Assembly: GCA_905250075.1 (NCBI GenBank)
Contig: CAJNOP010000015.1
Span: forward strand, 2,719,340 to 2,783,339
From: Rotaria sp. Silwood1
Taxonomy: Eukaryota; Rotifera; Eurotatoria; Philodinida; Philodinidae
Reading direction: 5' to 3'
DNA: 64,000 nucleotides
Each line of letters starts with the position of its first letter. The stretch's first letter is position 1. Below the pieces are notes generated by a model that worked only from the letters and a program-made list of their open reading frames with translations, was not told the origin of the DNA and ran no database searches. Made by a program: the position numbers and the translations under genes. Of this stretch, positions 15,910 to 26,071 are shown one piece after another.

Positions 15910-17493
15910 TTGTTCAAATAAATAAGTCAAAAAAAAAAAAAACTAAATTAATCTTAGTTGTTAGTCTTCATAAATTTTTATTCGTCTAATAAGTAACAAA
16001 TGTGTTTTGATCAAAGACAGATGGCAGTATATAACACCAAACCGATTTTCACGAAGTCAGACTTTTTCTTCTGTATCACAATAGTGACAAACATTTTTGT
16101 CATTCACAATCTACGATAGATCAAAAGATTCTGATGTTCTTCATACGTGTTATAACACTGTTTTTGTGCCAACAGAGAAAAAGATATGTTCTTAAAACTT
16201 TCTTGTTTAACTCTTCTAGTAGCATTAATCGACCATGATAGTAAGGAACGTCTGAATCCATGTAATCGTTGTTAATAGTAAATCCTGATTATCCAACATG
16301 TTTAGGCTTCTTTGACTGGATGATTCGTGAAATATAAGCCTTTCAGTTCTTTCACCATAAAATACAAATAATTTTTGAGTCAAGGGAGTTGAAGACTTAC
16401 TCTTTTTACCAAAATATACCTCTAAGTCTTGTCTATCTAAAATATGAAACTAAAGTGTTAATTCTTTATAATTTCTAATATACAGTTACTCAGGACGAGA
16501 GATGCGACTGTCGAATTTCATCAGAAGAAGCTGCAAACTTTGGTGAATCCTGAAGGACAACATCGAAAAGGAGAATGTCGAAAAAAATAAACATGTTACA
16601 ATGCAATAATTCGCTCTATATAAACATATTCGTTCCATAAATGGAATTTTTTAGCTAAGTATTGAGGCATCCGTTGTATACAGTGAACAAATATGGAAGA
16701 CTTCGAACTATGAGTTGACGTTTTAAATGTAAAAAGTTTAAAAAATATGTCAGTTCTAAAGAACTCTTATTCATGCAACCGTCATTGATTGAAAGAAAAG
16801 CAAAACATGGGATTTTAATCAAATCTTTCTTGCTTTTCTCCATATGAAATGATACAAGATCAGTGACATCACTTTCGAAGTTGTCCTTTCTGATAGAGCC
16901 CGTTTGACATTTTACTACTTAGCATTTTTTCGCTTTGACGTTCTTCTTCCAAGGCTTTCCGCCAAGCTCAAAAGAACCGTTGTCTGATGGAGAGTTCAAT
17001 ATTGGTATAAATATGAGTGTATTAGATAATGACAGTAAAGATTTGGAAGATGAAAATGACTTTCCGGGAACAATGAACTTGAGGGTGTATGTGTGAATGT
17101 AATTCATCTCAGCAGCAACATTCAGTCATACAATAGCACCACAAGTTTTGCAGCCACAGCCACACCCTTGATCGACCACCGAGCGACACTATGGACAGCC
17201 CAAGTATAGCTATACTAGTAGCTCAAAATCTGGTTCGTATATTTGTAATGTAAAGAAAGAACACAGCTATGCCTAACTGTTAGAAAGTTAGTAACAAGTT
17301 CACGTTTCAAGTAGCATCAATTTACTAATAATGAACACAAAACTTTATAGAAGACTGGGTGGGTAGACAGGTGGGTGAAGAGAACACATACAACCTGAGT
17401 TAATCTGATGCCAATCTTTTCCATGAACCTCCAAAAAATAACACCTCTAGAATCCCATTTAAACGATGCAAATCAATTAGCTGAACGAATCTA
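15910..17493. other. intergenic region, no gene seen
   Basis: Short ORFs in this stretch (for example 16655-16843 minus) lack coding character and splice context. The 17100-17220 part is somewhat less AT-rich. I see no repeat structure. Confidence 0.5.
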
Positions 17494-17848
17494 TTTCTTG
17501 ACAACCAGCCGGGAATGGCGTAGTGGTTCTATGCATCTGATTATAGTCAGAGATCAGAAGGTTCGATCCCTTTCCCCGGCATCGTGCATTCGGTGTCAAG
17601 ATATATTGTATCGGAAGAATAAACAAAAGAAAAAGCAACGATGCACGCCACATCGTGATCATTGGCTCGAATTCGATTTTCATTCTGTTCGTTTTCATTT
17701 CTTTGTATTCTTTCTCTGTTTGTTATCATTATCCTGTCCGTTGCATACATTCGTAAGCGTCCACAAAAATTGTAAAAAATCTCCCAAAAAATTATGGATG
17801 TCACGAATAAAATTCAGCATAATTAAAAAAAAAAATTTCTTAACAACC
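17494..17848 (+). mobile_element. tRNA-derived SINE, copy 1, with target-site duplication
   Basis: The body runs from about 17508 to 17835. It starts with a tRNA-like head (17508-17580) containing an A box (TGGCGTAGTGG) and a B box (GGTTCGATCCC), the internal promoter of RNA polymerase III. Acceptor-like ends (GCCGGG/CCCGGC) pair. A tRNA-unrelated body follows, with TCGGAAGA and CTCTGTTTGTTATC in common with copy 2, and the element ends in poly(A). The flanks TTTCTTGACAACC (17494-17506) and TTTCTTAACAACC (17836-17848) form a 13-bp target duplication with one mismatch, the mark of LINE-driven retroposition. The anticodon stem cannot be closed on a normal 7-nt loop, so it is not a working tRNA gene. 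Confidence 0.85.
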
Positions 17849-17856
17849 TAGACGAA

Positions 17857-19736
17857 GATTGTTGATTAATGGTTCAACTTGACTGCTAGCACCAGCTACG
17901 GTACCTTTTCTATCCTGAAATTGTTTTCACTGACTTGTCTCATTTTTGGAATCCAGTCTTCCAACGTTCGTTTTTCCGTCTATCTACTATTGTTTATGAC
18001 AGAGTGCCCTTTTATTAGTACATCGAATAAATGTGTATTACGTTCATCGTTAAATAGATAATGTTGAGATATCGATACCACTGTATCCGATACGATCAAT
18101 ATCATGACAGATGGCAGCGTTATGGAATCAGTAACCATTGGTGATCGAGAAATGAATCGTTACAAAATACGACTCGATATATTCAGTGCTTTACTTCATT
18201 CGATTAAGATCTTTTGGTTCATGTGGTTCTGAACAGATTACAATCGTTCGTGTGTATAAAAACGATCAAAGTGTGGTTGGTTCATATGTGCAAAGAGATA
18301 TATCACTGGTATCAATCCATCGCACGGTTATCGCATAAATCGAACACGAAAAAATGTTCTATTTAAGGCCTTTTGCCATTCTTAAATACTTTCTAAAATC
18401 ATGACCGACTTTCTTGAAACTTTATCACATAAGACCTGTTAAAAGTCTGATTTTATTCACGTCAGATGCGTTCTTGTCGTAGAAGAGTAATGCAGCCCAA
18501 TGACAACAATTCATGACAATTTCAACGATCAGGAAGCAAAATCAGCGTATTGGTGAACACGACTTTTTTCGCCTGTAGTTAGTGACTTGTCTTCAAGCGA
18601 TGATTGAAGAAGTTCAAAATGATACTTTGTCACCGAGTCACGATGACAACGTTCACTTGTTGATGTTTCATCTCTTATCTTTCATAGAAGGCCTTTTATC
18701 CTATTCGTCGTTTTTTTTGATAGCTTTTAAGAAGTTGGTACTGCCGGTAAAGAGTCAATCGGAGCCGATTAAGATCTCTACACTTGAGGTACTTATTTTG
18801 ATCCATAGCTTTGCTAAGGTATCTTCTACATGACACGAATATTTTGCTCTTATTCGACTTCAAATTTTTTGATGACTTCAAAGGATTCTGTGGACAAAGA
18901 TTGAATCCTACTGAACAAGTAATGATTCAACGAATTAAGCGAGTTTTTTCGTCAATAAAAGTCAATTATCTCTTTAAAAGATCTGAAAAGTAGAAATGTT
19001 GATCATCTTTTATTCATCATCTAACCGACATAATTAAATTTTTTCACTTCACCATTCTTAATCATGAGTCAACGATGTCAATCGGATCTCAAGATTAAAT
19101 ATGAAGCCGATCTCTGAACTAATATATAAGAATACACCAAATGATATTCATCAACTTCTTCTTCTCACAAATGTAGAATTTCATCGTTCTAGTTACACAT
19201 CACTGGTTGTCACCATTGAAGGAATGTTCAAATATAATAATTCCAATCATTTAACAGATATTTAAGTAAATATTCATCTTGACTTCTTACACTTATTTGA
19301 TCTCTTTTACGCTTAGCTATGTGATCTAGATCGTAATCTATTGAAAGAAAGATCAACAGCGGTAAACACTACCATTGATACATTACAACACCAATGACTG
19401 AAACATATGGCCAGCAATGCCAATCAATAGAATCGATTATGGCAAGAAGAAAAAAGTAATAATTTTTAGACATGTATCGTTCGTATTTCAACAAATTTGC
19501 TTGCAAATATATTAACTCAACATTCAGATAAATATACTCGATACGATCCGGATAGACTTGAATTGTTATCGGGAATTTGTGTTGAAAATCATAAAAAAAT
19601 AAAATCGCACAAATTGAATTTATCTAATTCTAAAATGTTGGATTCAGTAATATTGAACACTAAGCTAAATAAATTCACATTCGAAGAACTTTCAGATGCA
19701 ATGTGCACATATTTGCTTCCTAAGCTCTCTGGATAA
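17857..19736 (+). pseudogene. decayed protein-coding stretch, family unknown
   Basis: Several short frames have gene-like composition but are broken by stops and frameshifts. One begins at 18102 (MTDGSVMESVTIGDREMNRY...) and continues after a frame change near 18215 (EQITIVRVYKNDQSVVGSYV). Others lie at 18582-18833, 18811-18993, about 19100-19264 (ISELIYKNTPNDIHQLLLLT...) and 19497-19736, all on the plus strand. They may be one degraded gene, or exons of a gene whose splicing I could not resolve. I recognise no domain. The insertion of SINE copy 1 just upstream fits a region under weak constraint. Confidence 0.4.
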
Positions 19737-19823
19737 GAGTATAATAGAACAACTGCAATTTACTTTTTTTTACAAGAAGATAATAATTTACAGAAAAAAA
19801 TAATAATACAATTCAAAATCTGA

Positions 19824-21329
19824 TTATGTGTAAGTCACCAGATATTCCGGTAAGATCTGTTCGTTAGAATAGACAACAAAAGTGTCCCGACCATCTGTGG
19901 TCGATTCGAATTCGTTCGGACAAGTTTTCATTGTGTGATTGCCGAGACAGCTTCGACCGATTAGTACACGACAGATTAAGATTGTTCGTTCTTGAGTCAC
20001 TTCATTTGATGTAGTATAGCAATGACTGACTTTCTGACTTGATGAAAAATAGAAACCACAACCGTACGATGATCCTAATTGAAGCAGACAAGGAATAGAA
20101 AAATTCAGTCGATCAAATGGAATTTTACCGTGTAAGCCGATTAGGCTTGAATCGAAGCCAGAATCGACAATTTGCAATGCTGCTTCATGGGAACATCCAT
20201 GAAAGAGAATACGTTCCGTATTGTGATGGCTGACACGAGCATCGATATTCTCTTTGCAAGTTAAATACAATTTTGTGTGCAAAGAGTTGTGAACTTCATT
20301 GATGCTGACGATGCACGTCGGATCCAATTTTAAGAGATGAATCACGTTTTGGAATGCATTCGACTCGACAGGAATTGGCGTCAAAAACTCATTCGTTTCA
20401 ATCGGAATTTCTATTCGAGTGTCAAAAATGTGACGGGCTTCTTGCAGATCATTCAAAACCTCCTCTTTTGACGATGAACCCACTATCAAGCGCGTTACAG
20501 CTACTTTACCATGTTGAAATGACAGGCAAATGATGAGAGGATAACGGTCGACTTGAGTGGATCGAACAATGCTTGTCACTTGTCTGCCCAGACAGTCTGG
20601 TACAAAGGTCAAAAGCCTAGAAAAATCAACCGGGTTAGTAAAGTGTTGATGAACAACTTACTTGAAATTATGGTTCTAATCCAATCACACTTACTTTTCA
20701 TAGTCTACATCTTTTGTTCGATCGAAAGCCCAAGTAATGAATTGGCTTCCAAGATAATCGACAATTACTTTGGAGCTTAGGACATTTGTATAGAAAATGT
20801 TCATCGCGATGCTATTCTTATGAAAGAGAAATAGAGCCAAAGGTTGAGGCTGAAAGAAAAAAATGTGCTGTATTTCGTTCGCAGGATGATAATATTACCT
20901 GGTCAATACGATACAATGATTCATTGAGAGCTTGATAAAGTGACTCCACATTGCTGTGTTTTGTAATTGATGGTGTTTCATTCTCATTTATGTACTCGTC
21001 ATAATTTGAATGAAAATCAATCTCTAAAATGATGACACACAATGAATAGAATTTGACAAAGAGATCATTATCAACAGGAATGCTTAGTTGATGGGTTGAA
21101 TGCTGTTCTTCGCATGCGAAAGAGTCTATCAGATAGCAACTTACGTTCTACTGTGTTGTTTGCGTCGAACCAGCTTTCGTCAGTGTCGAGCTACACAATA
21201 AATAATAATAATATTCAAAATTCGTAACGTTGCAAAAGATTGACTTACTGCGTCACTATCACTGTTAGAATCGTTATTATCAATGAAATCAGAGTCTGAG
21301 GAGTAGGACGTTGTATTTTCGTCTTGCAT
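19824..21329 (-). CDS. UAS-PARP fusion: FAF1-like UAS domain plus ADP-ribosyltransferase catalytic domain
   Basis: Exons in transcript order: 21329-21249, 21190-21145, 21023-20899, 20849-20695, 20616-19824. All joins are GT-AG and in phase, giving 399 aa. Residues 1-50 are acidic and Ser/Asp-rich, probably disordered. Residues ~85-200 match the thioredoxin-like UAS domain of FAF1/UBX proteins: PLALFLFHKNS, NVLSSKVIVDYL, FITWAFDRT, then RYPLIICL and a closing helix. Residues ~260-399 are a PARP catalytic domain: LFHGCS (H275), GCGFYFS (Y325) and EQILPEYLV. By position relative to that motif the third triad residue is Thr (about T381), giving H-Y-T where polymerases have Glu, so mono-ADP-ribosylation or loss of activity is more likely than chain synthesis. 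UAS domains bind fatty acids or partner proteins; a link to ubiquitin pathways is inference. The Met at 21329 was chosen; an in-frame ATG at 21363 is the alternative. Confidence 0.85.
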
Positions 21330-21833
21330 CGTTGATCTATTGTGAAAAAGTCGAATGTATACCATTCTGATTAATCTGATTAATTTTATACCGGAGTCCT
21401 CACAAAATACACATTGGATTTTTCCCCAATGGCAAAATGAAACCAAGTGGAGCGCTCGTAGGAAGAGAAAAGAAATCGAAAGCAAATATGTGCAGACAGC
21501 AAGCATGCTAGTTGACTTTGAAGATAATGACGTCATAATTTTGGTTTTTTCCAGCATATGTAAAAGAAAAAGTGCGGTGTTTTGTGAGTTTATTTTCATT
21601 TTGTTCGTATAAGTTTGCAGAAATTTCCATTTAAGAAAATATGAATGCTACCATGTGAACAAGTGTTGGCAACGTGTAAAAATAGCAGAAACATGCTACA
21701 GACTCATCGAGGTCGCTTTCGTCGCGTCTTCAATTAGTTTCCACTAGGGATGTTATTTTCTTGTTAGTTGAAAATAAATATAAATTTTTTGTATTTAATT
21801 TATGATTAAATAAATTATACATTAAGTTAAAGT
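21330..21833. other. 5' flank of the UAS-PARP gene
   Basis: An in-frame extension of the UAS-PARP exon 1 is open to 21599 on the minus strand. Beyond the alternative ATG at 21363 it does not look coding. The rest is AT-rich. No repeat is defined before the hAT-like element. Confidence 0.5.
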
Positions 21834-22545
21834 ATTCTATTTAGAGGTGTAAGCCGAAGGGTCAAACGGTGGCGGCTGTTTTAATGGTCCAATTCTTTTC
21901 CCATGGCGACGGCGGCTCTAATTGAAAATTTTTTTCCATAGCGGCGGCTACTACACTCTATGTTTTTCTGCACCGGCGGCGGCTTTGACAACCAAAAAGA
22001 AAAAAAATCTTTTTGCTCGTAAAAGGCGAGAAAATTATCGATCGCATATGTATCGATGTCAATGGCGGCGGTGCTTCATATTATTATGAAAAATTTTCGT
22101 TCGTGGCGGCGGCGCAACGGCTGAACTAACTTTTTTCACAGCGGCAGCGTCTAAAAAACCCGTACCAATATCTGCCGGGGATGGCGTAGTGGCTCTATGC
22201 ATCTGAGTTCAGAGATCAGAAGGTTCGATTCCTTCCCCCGGCATGCCGGAGTCATTGGGATAATGGTGTACGGTATCGGAAGAGTAGGTGACCAATCACT
22301 TTTAATATTGCTTTTCTTTGCTCTTTATCTTTTCTTTGTGATTCTTGTGTGTTTTTCTTCTCTTCCTCTGTTTGTTATCGTCATCCTATTCTTTGATTTC
22401 ACTATCGTTTTATTTTCTATAAACACATGTACTGATAGGACCACTAGGTCACAGTTTCTCGCATAATAAAAAAAAAACCGTACCACTATCTACGATTTCG
22501 TGGCGGCGGCGGCGTAGCTGGATGGCTTACACATCTAATTCTATT
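21834..22545. mobile_element. hAT-like non-autonomous element with GGCGGC clusters
   Basis: The element body is 21842-22537. Identical 8-bp flanks ATTCTATT (21834-21841 and 22538-22545) form the target duplication typical of hAT transposons. Terminal inverted repeats are TAGAGGTGTAAGCC (left) and TAGATGTGTAAGCC (right, read on the minus strand), 13 of 14 matching and similar in style to the Tol2/hAT consensus. Inside there are at least seven GGCGGC-type clusters, very unusual in this AT-rich DNA, possibly subterminal transposase-binding motifs. There is no transposase frame. A SINE (22174-22477) is nested inside, so without it the element is ~380 bp. Confidence 0.88.
22160..22491 (+). mobile_element. 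tRNA-derived SINE, copy 2, nested in the hAT-like element
   Basis: The body runs from 22174 to about 22477. The head begins GCCGGGGATGGCGTAGTGG with a perfect A box and has a perfect B box (GGTTCGATTCC). T-arm (GAAGG/CCTTC) and acceptor (GCCGGGG/CCCCGGC) stems pair. The body shares TCGGAAGA and CTCTGTTTGTTATC with copy 1, and the 3' end is an A-run from about 22466. The flanks CCGTACCAATATCT (22160-22173) and CCGTACCACTATCT (22478-22491) are a 14-bp duplication with one mismatch. Its position inside the hAT-like element means it inserted later. Confidence 0.9.
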
Positions 22546-22567
22546 TCGTTTTCATGTCTCATGCCAG

Positions 22568-23220
22568 CAAAGCGAACAAGGGAAATCGCTAGTATTTCAA
22601 CAAACACGGACAGCTTTTTTTAATCGCAGCATAACCATCTAAGAGCTATTATAAATCAATTGGTTTTCGAAAGAACAGAAAATTTCCTAACAGACTAGCA
22701 ACCAAGGCACAACATATCAAATTAGATGTTATTACGTTTTTTAATAATCATAATAAACAATATGGTATTTATAAAAAGTCGACAGCTATGATTGAATATT
22801 TTGTATTGAAATTTTTTTCACCATAATTTAATTAAATTAATTTTTAAAATATAATAGGACCTAAAAGTAAACAGAATAAAACTATAATAACACCCCTAAG
22901 AAAATTAAAGAATATCTATATCTTGATGTGTACACAGCCATAATGAATAGATAAATATCCTTTCTCTTTCTCGCAGCAACAAACACTGTAACAAATAAAA
23001 GTGTAAACAAACATATATGTGTCTGTTACCTTATCATCTTCTCTCTTCTTCCTTCTTCCTTTTTCATCTTTTTTATTTTCGTTTATTTTCCTTCTTCTTT
23101 TTTCTCCCCTCTTATTCAATTATTTCTCAAACATGATATGTAGTGTTTAAATAGACTGTGTAACTTGTTAACCTTTTGGAACAATAAACTTTATATTAAA
23201 AACAAAGCGAACAAGGGAAA
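22568..23220. repeat. exact 18-bp direct repeat pair
   Basis: CAAAGCGAACAAGGGAAA occurs at 22568-22585 and again at 23203-23220, 635 bp apart in the same orientation. The second copy abuts the inverted-repeat element at 23227. An exact 18-bp match with mixed composition is unlikely by chance. The pair could be remnants of flanking duplications or ends of a repeat. Confidence 0.55.
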
Positions 23221-23226
23221 AAAAGA

Positions 23227-23410
23227 CGTAAAAGCGCAATGAAATTTGAACAAAAATAAAATCGTAAAAGGTGCATGTTTCTACGCATTTTTAATAGATT
23301 AAAGTATCCCAACAAGTACAAATTCGTTCGAAAATTCAACACGTAAGGAAAGCGTTGTATGTGCACCTTTTATGATTTTATTCTCGTTAAAATTTCAAAG
23401 TGTTTTTTCG
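23227..23410. mobile_element. short inverted-repeat element (MITE-like)
   Basis: The left arm at 23227-23286 (containing ATAAAATCGTAAAAGGTGCA) pairs with the right arm at 23352-23410 read on the minus strand (containing ATAAAATCATAAAAGGTGCA). The arms are ~60 bp and roughly 75-80% alike by eye, with a ~65-bp spacer. There is no ORF, and I could not settle a target duplication. Confidence 0.6.
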
Positions 23411-24388
23411 CTTGTATGCCCGACTGGGATGAAATATGAACAAAAAATAGAATAATTTAATTTAACTTGTAATTTATTGAATTATAAATTGAGTGAAAAT
23501 AATTTCTGTTAAAAACTAAATGAACAAAAAAAATTTATATTTATTTAAAATTCAAATTATTAACAATTTAATTTACATACAAATAAACTTGAAAGTTAAT
23601 ATAAATTGACACCCCCCTCTCCCCTCCCTTCTCTCCCAGTTTTTCCCACTGGCGGGTTCCGTCGTTAGCATAAGATATTTGAACAGCGGTCGGCAAAGTT
23701 CTCTACCGCAAATATTTTGATGGATGTAGATAAATAGTCCACCGAAAATTTATAGATAGCTGGTAATTTCAATCGAGTAGTCATTTGATGGCTTTAGTTC
23801 TAAAGTAAAGGGATACGTGAGACAGAATAAACGTAGATGGAAATGATCCGTGGATCTTTATTGCCATGATTGCAACAGATGACAGGCAGTACTAGTTTAT
23901 GTGCATTTCTATGAAATGAATGAAGACTAAATCTTTAGTTGTATAGAGATCAATAAATGCCTCTGGTTATAACAGAATACAACAAAGGTCTTATCATGCA
24001 GTACGAATGTACTCGACTGTAGGACTCATAACCTTCTCGTCCATAGCTAGAGGACCTTGGTAGTGCAAGGATGTGGATACGAATGAAGACGAGATCAATA
24101 TCCATACCTACCTACCACATCCCGCACCGTGAATTGTCAACCGTATACCAGTAGCAGTGTATCGAATATTTAACGGTGAAAAAGGTTTTTTGGTCGAGTG
24201 TTCAGAAGATTATTATTATATGATAAAAGTATTCAAAAAATAAACCAGAACCAGCATGTTTGACAAGCAGAAAGTAGGAATCCATTCAAGAAACTGAAAC
24301 TTTTCAAAAGAAAATTTTCTCTGAAACAGGATGTCTAGTTCATCATAGACAAATGCATAAAAATTATTTAAACTATATTTTCGTGTTC

Positions 24389-24675
24389 TAATCCAGGTCG
24401 ATGATTTCTGAAGCAGTATTCCGTGAATTTCCGGCGAAAAGCCGCAGGAAACACACCGTTTTCGGCTGGAACCCGCGAGAAAATGTCAGGAATTCGACGC
24501 AGGAATCCGGTGACTGTATTCGGCTGCTGGTTTTGCCAAGTTCCTGTCGGTTTCTCCAGGAACCGGATAAATCAGGTCACTGGATCCGTTCACCGGAGTA
24601 CTGCTTTCATGTTCCGTCGATTTCCAGTGTTTTCCTGTGCGAACCGGCTCGTATTTCTCGACCTGAGAAGGATTA
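24389..24675. mobile_element. GC-rich inverted-repeat element (MITE-like)
   Basis: A sharp G+C-rich island of ~290 bp sits in AT-rich DNA. The left end TAATCCAGGTCGA pairs with the right end (minus strand TAATCCTTCTCAGGTCGA, a 5-base gap). Internally, GAAGCAGTATTCCGTGAA (24410-24427) pairs with the complement of 24589-24608. CAGGAA..CCGG words recur. Open frames of 91 and 99 codons cross it but follow from low stop frequency in GC-rich sequence. No transposase is seen and the superfamily is not assigned. Confidence 0.6.
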
Positions 24676-25267
24676 AAATTATTAAAGATATTGCATTAAA
24701 AAGAGTAAGAGAAATTGTGTAATATAGCAGATGTTCTGACCTTTTATGAAAAAATTTTAGCAGTTTTATGATAATATTTCTGGAATATACGTTTGAAAGG
24801 TTATCGATTGATGTTTAATTGACTTGAAATCGCAAATTTTGAGTTCTGCTTTAATGAAATGTTATCGACAAATGTGGACATTCTATTTCATAGAAAAATT
24901 TTTTATGAAAATCGTCTATGGCTAAAATATAGATCTCGCTTTTTGTTTTTCACATATGGATTCCGTTTTTTTCGTAACACATATATCCAAGAGTAAAATT
25001 TCTTGAGCAATCGTCCAAACAAATTTGTCCCTACCAAGTTGATCAAATCGTATTGCTATATATTCAATTTATGTACAATGCAACTTAAAGATTTGAATTT
25101 TTTTTGTGTGGATACGTTACAAACAATGGTTGTACTTTTGAGAGAAGTCACACATCAAAAGATAGCTTTATGATGAAATTATGTTCAAAATAGAGTACTT
25201 CGAAAAAAAACTCTTTTCCATCACTGTATGTTGATAGGTTTTTAAAGCTATCAATTTCTCTGTATAC

Positions 25268-26071
25268 TTAGGAGTGAAAGACAGTATCATGTACAGAAAG
25301 TGGAATACAGTGACTCTGCTGAGTCTTTAATTGGTCTATGGTGACGTGTTGCAGCGAAGGTAATGTTATTTTCAGCGCGTTTATTTCACGCTTGTCGATG
25401 GGAAGTGCATCAAGATAGAGTTTTAAGTAGCATAGATTGCCGTGTGATATTTTTTGACGGATAGGCCAGTTCATGAAATGTCGAATTTCTAGAAAATGAA
25501 CATTTGGCATTAAACTAATCAAATTACCAAAACGATCTGAACGACAAGAGCCGATGGTAACATTTCGGAGACCAGAATGTCCAATACACTTGTAATTGCC
25601 AAAAAAATGAGCCTGAGAAAGATGCATTGTAATAAGTGACTCAAAATGTTGATTGAGAATGAACTCTAGAAGACGCCCATAACAAGAGTCAAGTGTACTG
25701 GATGGTGACGTAAGATGTAGATGAGTGAGATGAGGCATGTAAATAGGATCAATGACTAATATCTGGTACTGCATCAAGTGTAACATTGTCAAGGCACGAA
25801 CATTTACCAAGAGATGTAAGTCTATTTTGTCGCAACGTCGTTCAAGTTTGACAAAAGCAATACAGGGTGACAATTCACTAAGTACATATGAAGCCGACAC
25901 TAGTTGATCGTCGATACCGGCACCAGCTTCTAACAAGATACAATTCAGACGAGAATTGATGTTGCCAAATGCACATAAACGATCAGTCGGTGACAAATAA
26001 GCCAAAATGAGTAGCCATAGCTCATCAGGAAGTAGTTCAAGACAAGAAGCCAATGAAAAAACGTTGAGCAT
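25268..26071 (-). CDS. F-box protein with LRR-like C-terminal part
   Basis: A single open frame of 267 aa begins at the first ATG (26071) and ends with TAA at 25268. Residues ~9-50 are an F-box: LELLPDELWLLILAYLSPTDRLCAFGNINSRL has the Leu-Pro opening and hydrophobic helix pattern that binds SKP1 in SCF ubiquitin ligases. The remainder contains repeated short hydrophobic units spaced ~25 residues (LTHLHL, LRNVTI, VHFLEI, LCYLKL, LQHVTI), resembling degenerate leucine-rich repeats that would select substrates. No introns are seen. The protein is short for an F-box/LRR protein, so it may be truncated or have further exons after a donor near the stop. Open frame extends upstream to 26098 without an ATG. 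The substrate is unknown. Confidence 0.75.
   Translation of the reverse strand: MLNVFSLASCLELLPDELWLLILAYLSPTDRLCAFGNINSRLNCILLEAGAGIDDQLVSASYVLSELSPCIAFVKLERRCDKIDLHLLVNVRALTMLHLMQYQILVIDPIYMPHLTHLHLTSPSSTLDSCYGRLLEFILNQHFESLITMHLSQAHFFGNYKCIGHSGLRNVTIGSCRSDRFGNLISLMPNVHFLEIRHFMNWPIRQKISHGNLCYLKLYLDALPIDKREINALKITLPSLQHVTIDQLKTQQSHCIPLSVHDTVFHS

Larger units (their letters stand above)
22546..25267. other. gene-free region with repeats
   Basis: This holds an exact 18-bp direct repeat (22568-22585 and 23203-23220), an inverted-repeat element (23227-23410), a C/T-rich tract near 23608-23640, a less AT-rich stretch at 23820-24200 with no frame that I can join into a gene, and the GC-rich inverted-repeat element (24389-24675). 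No gene is recognised. Confidence 0.55.

Noticed and set aside
17508..17580. Possible genuine tRNA gene
   Set aside because: A and B boxes and acceptor ends fit, but the anticodon stem closes only on a 6-nt or 9-13-nt loop, and the segment continues into a shared body with poly(A) and target duplication, as for a SINE head.
22197..22466. 89-codon hydrophobic frame
   Set aside because: It lies wholly within SINE copy 2; the hydrophobicity comes from the T-rich body.
24401..24722. Overlapping 91- and 99-codon frames
   Set aside because: Two frames are open at once in a GC-rich inverted-repeat island, so low stop frequency explains them; there is no recognisable domain.
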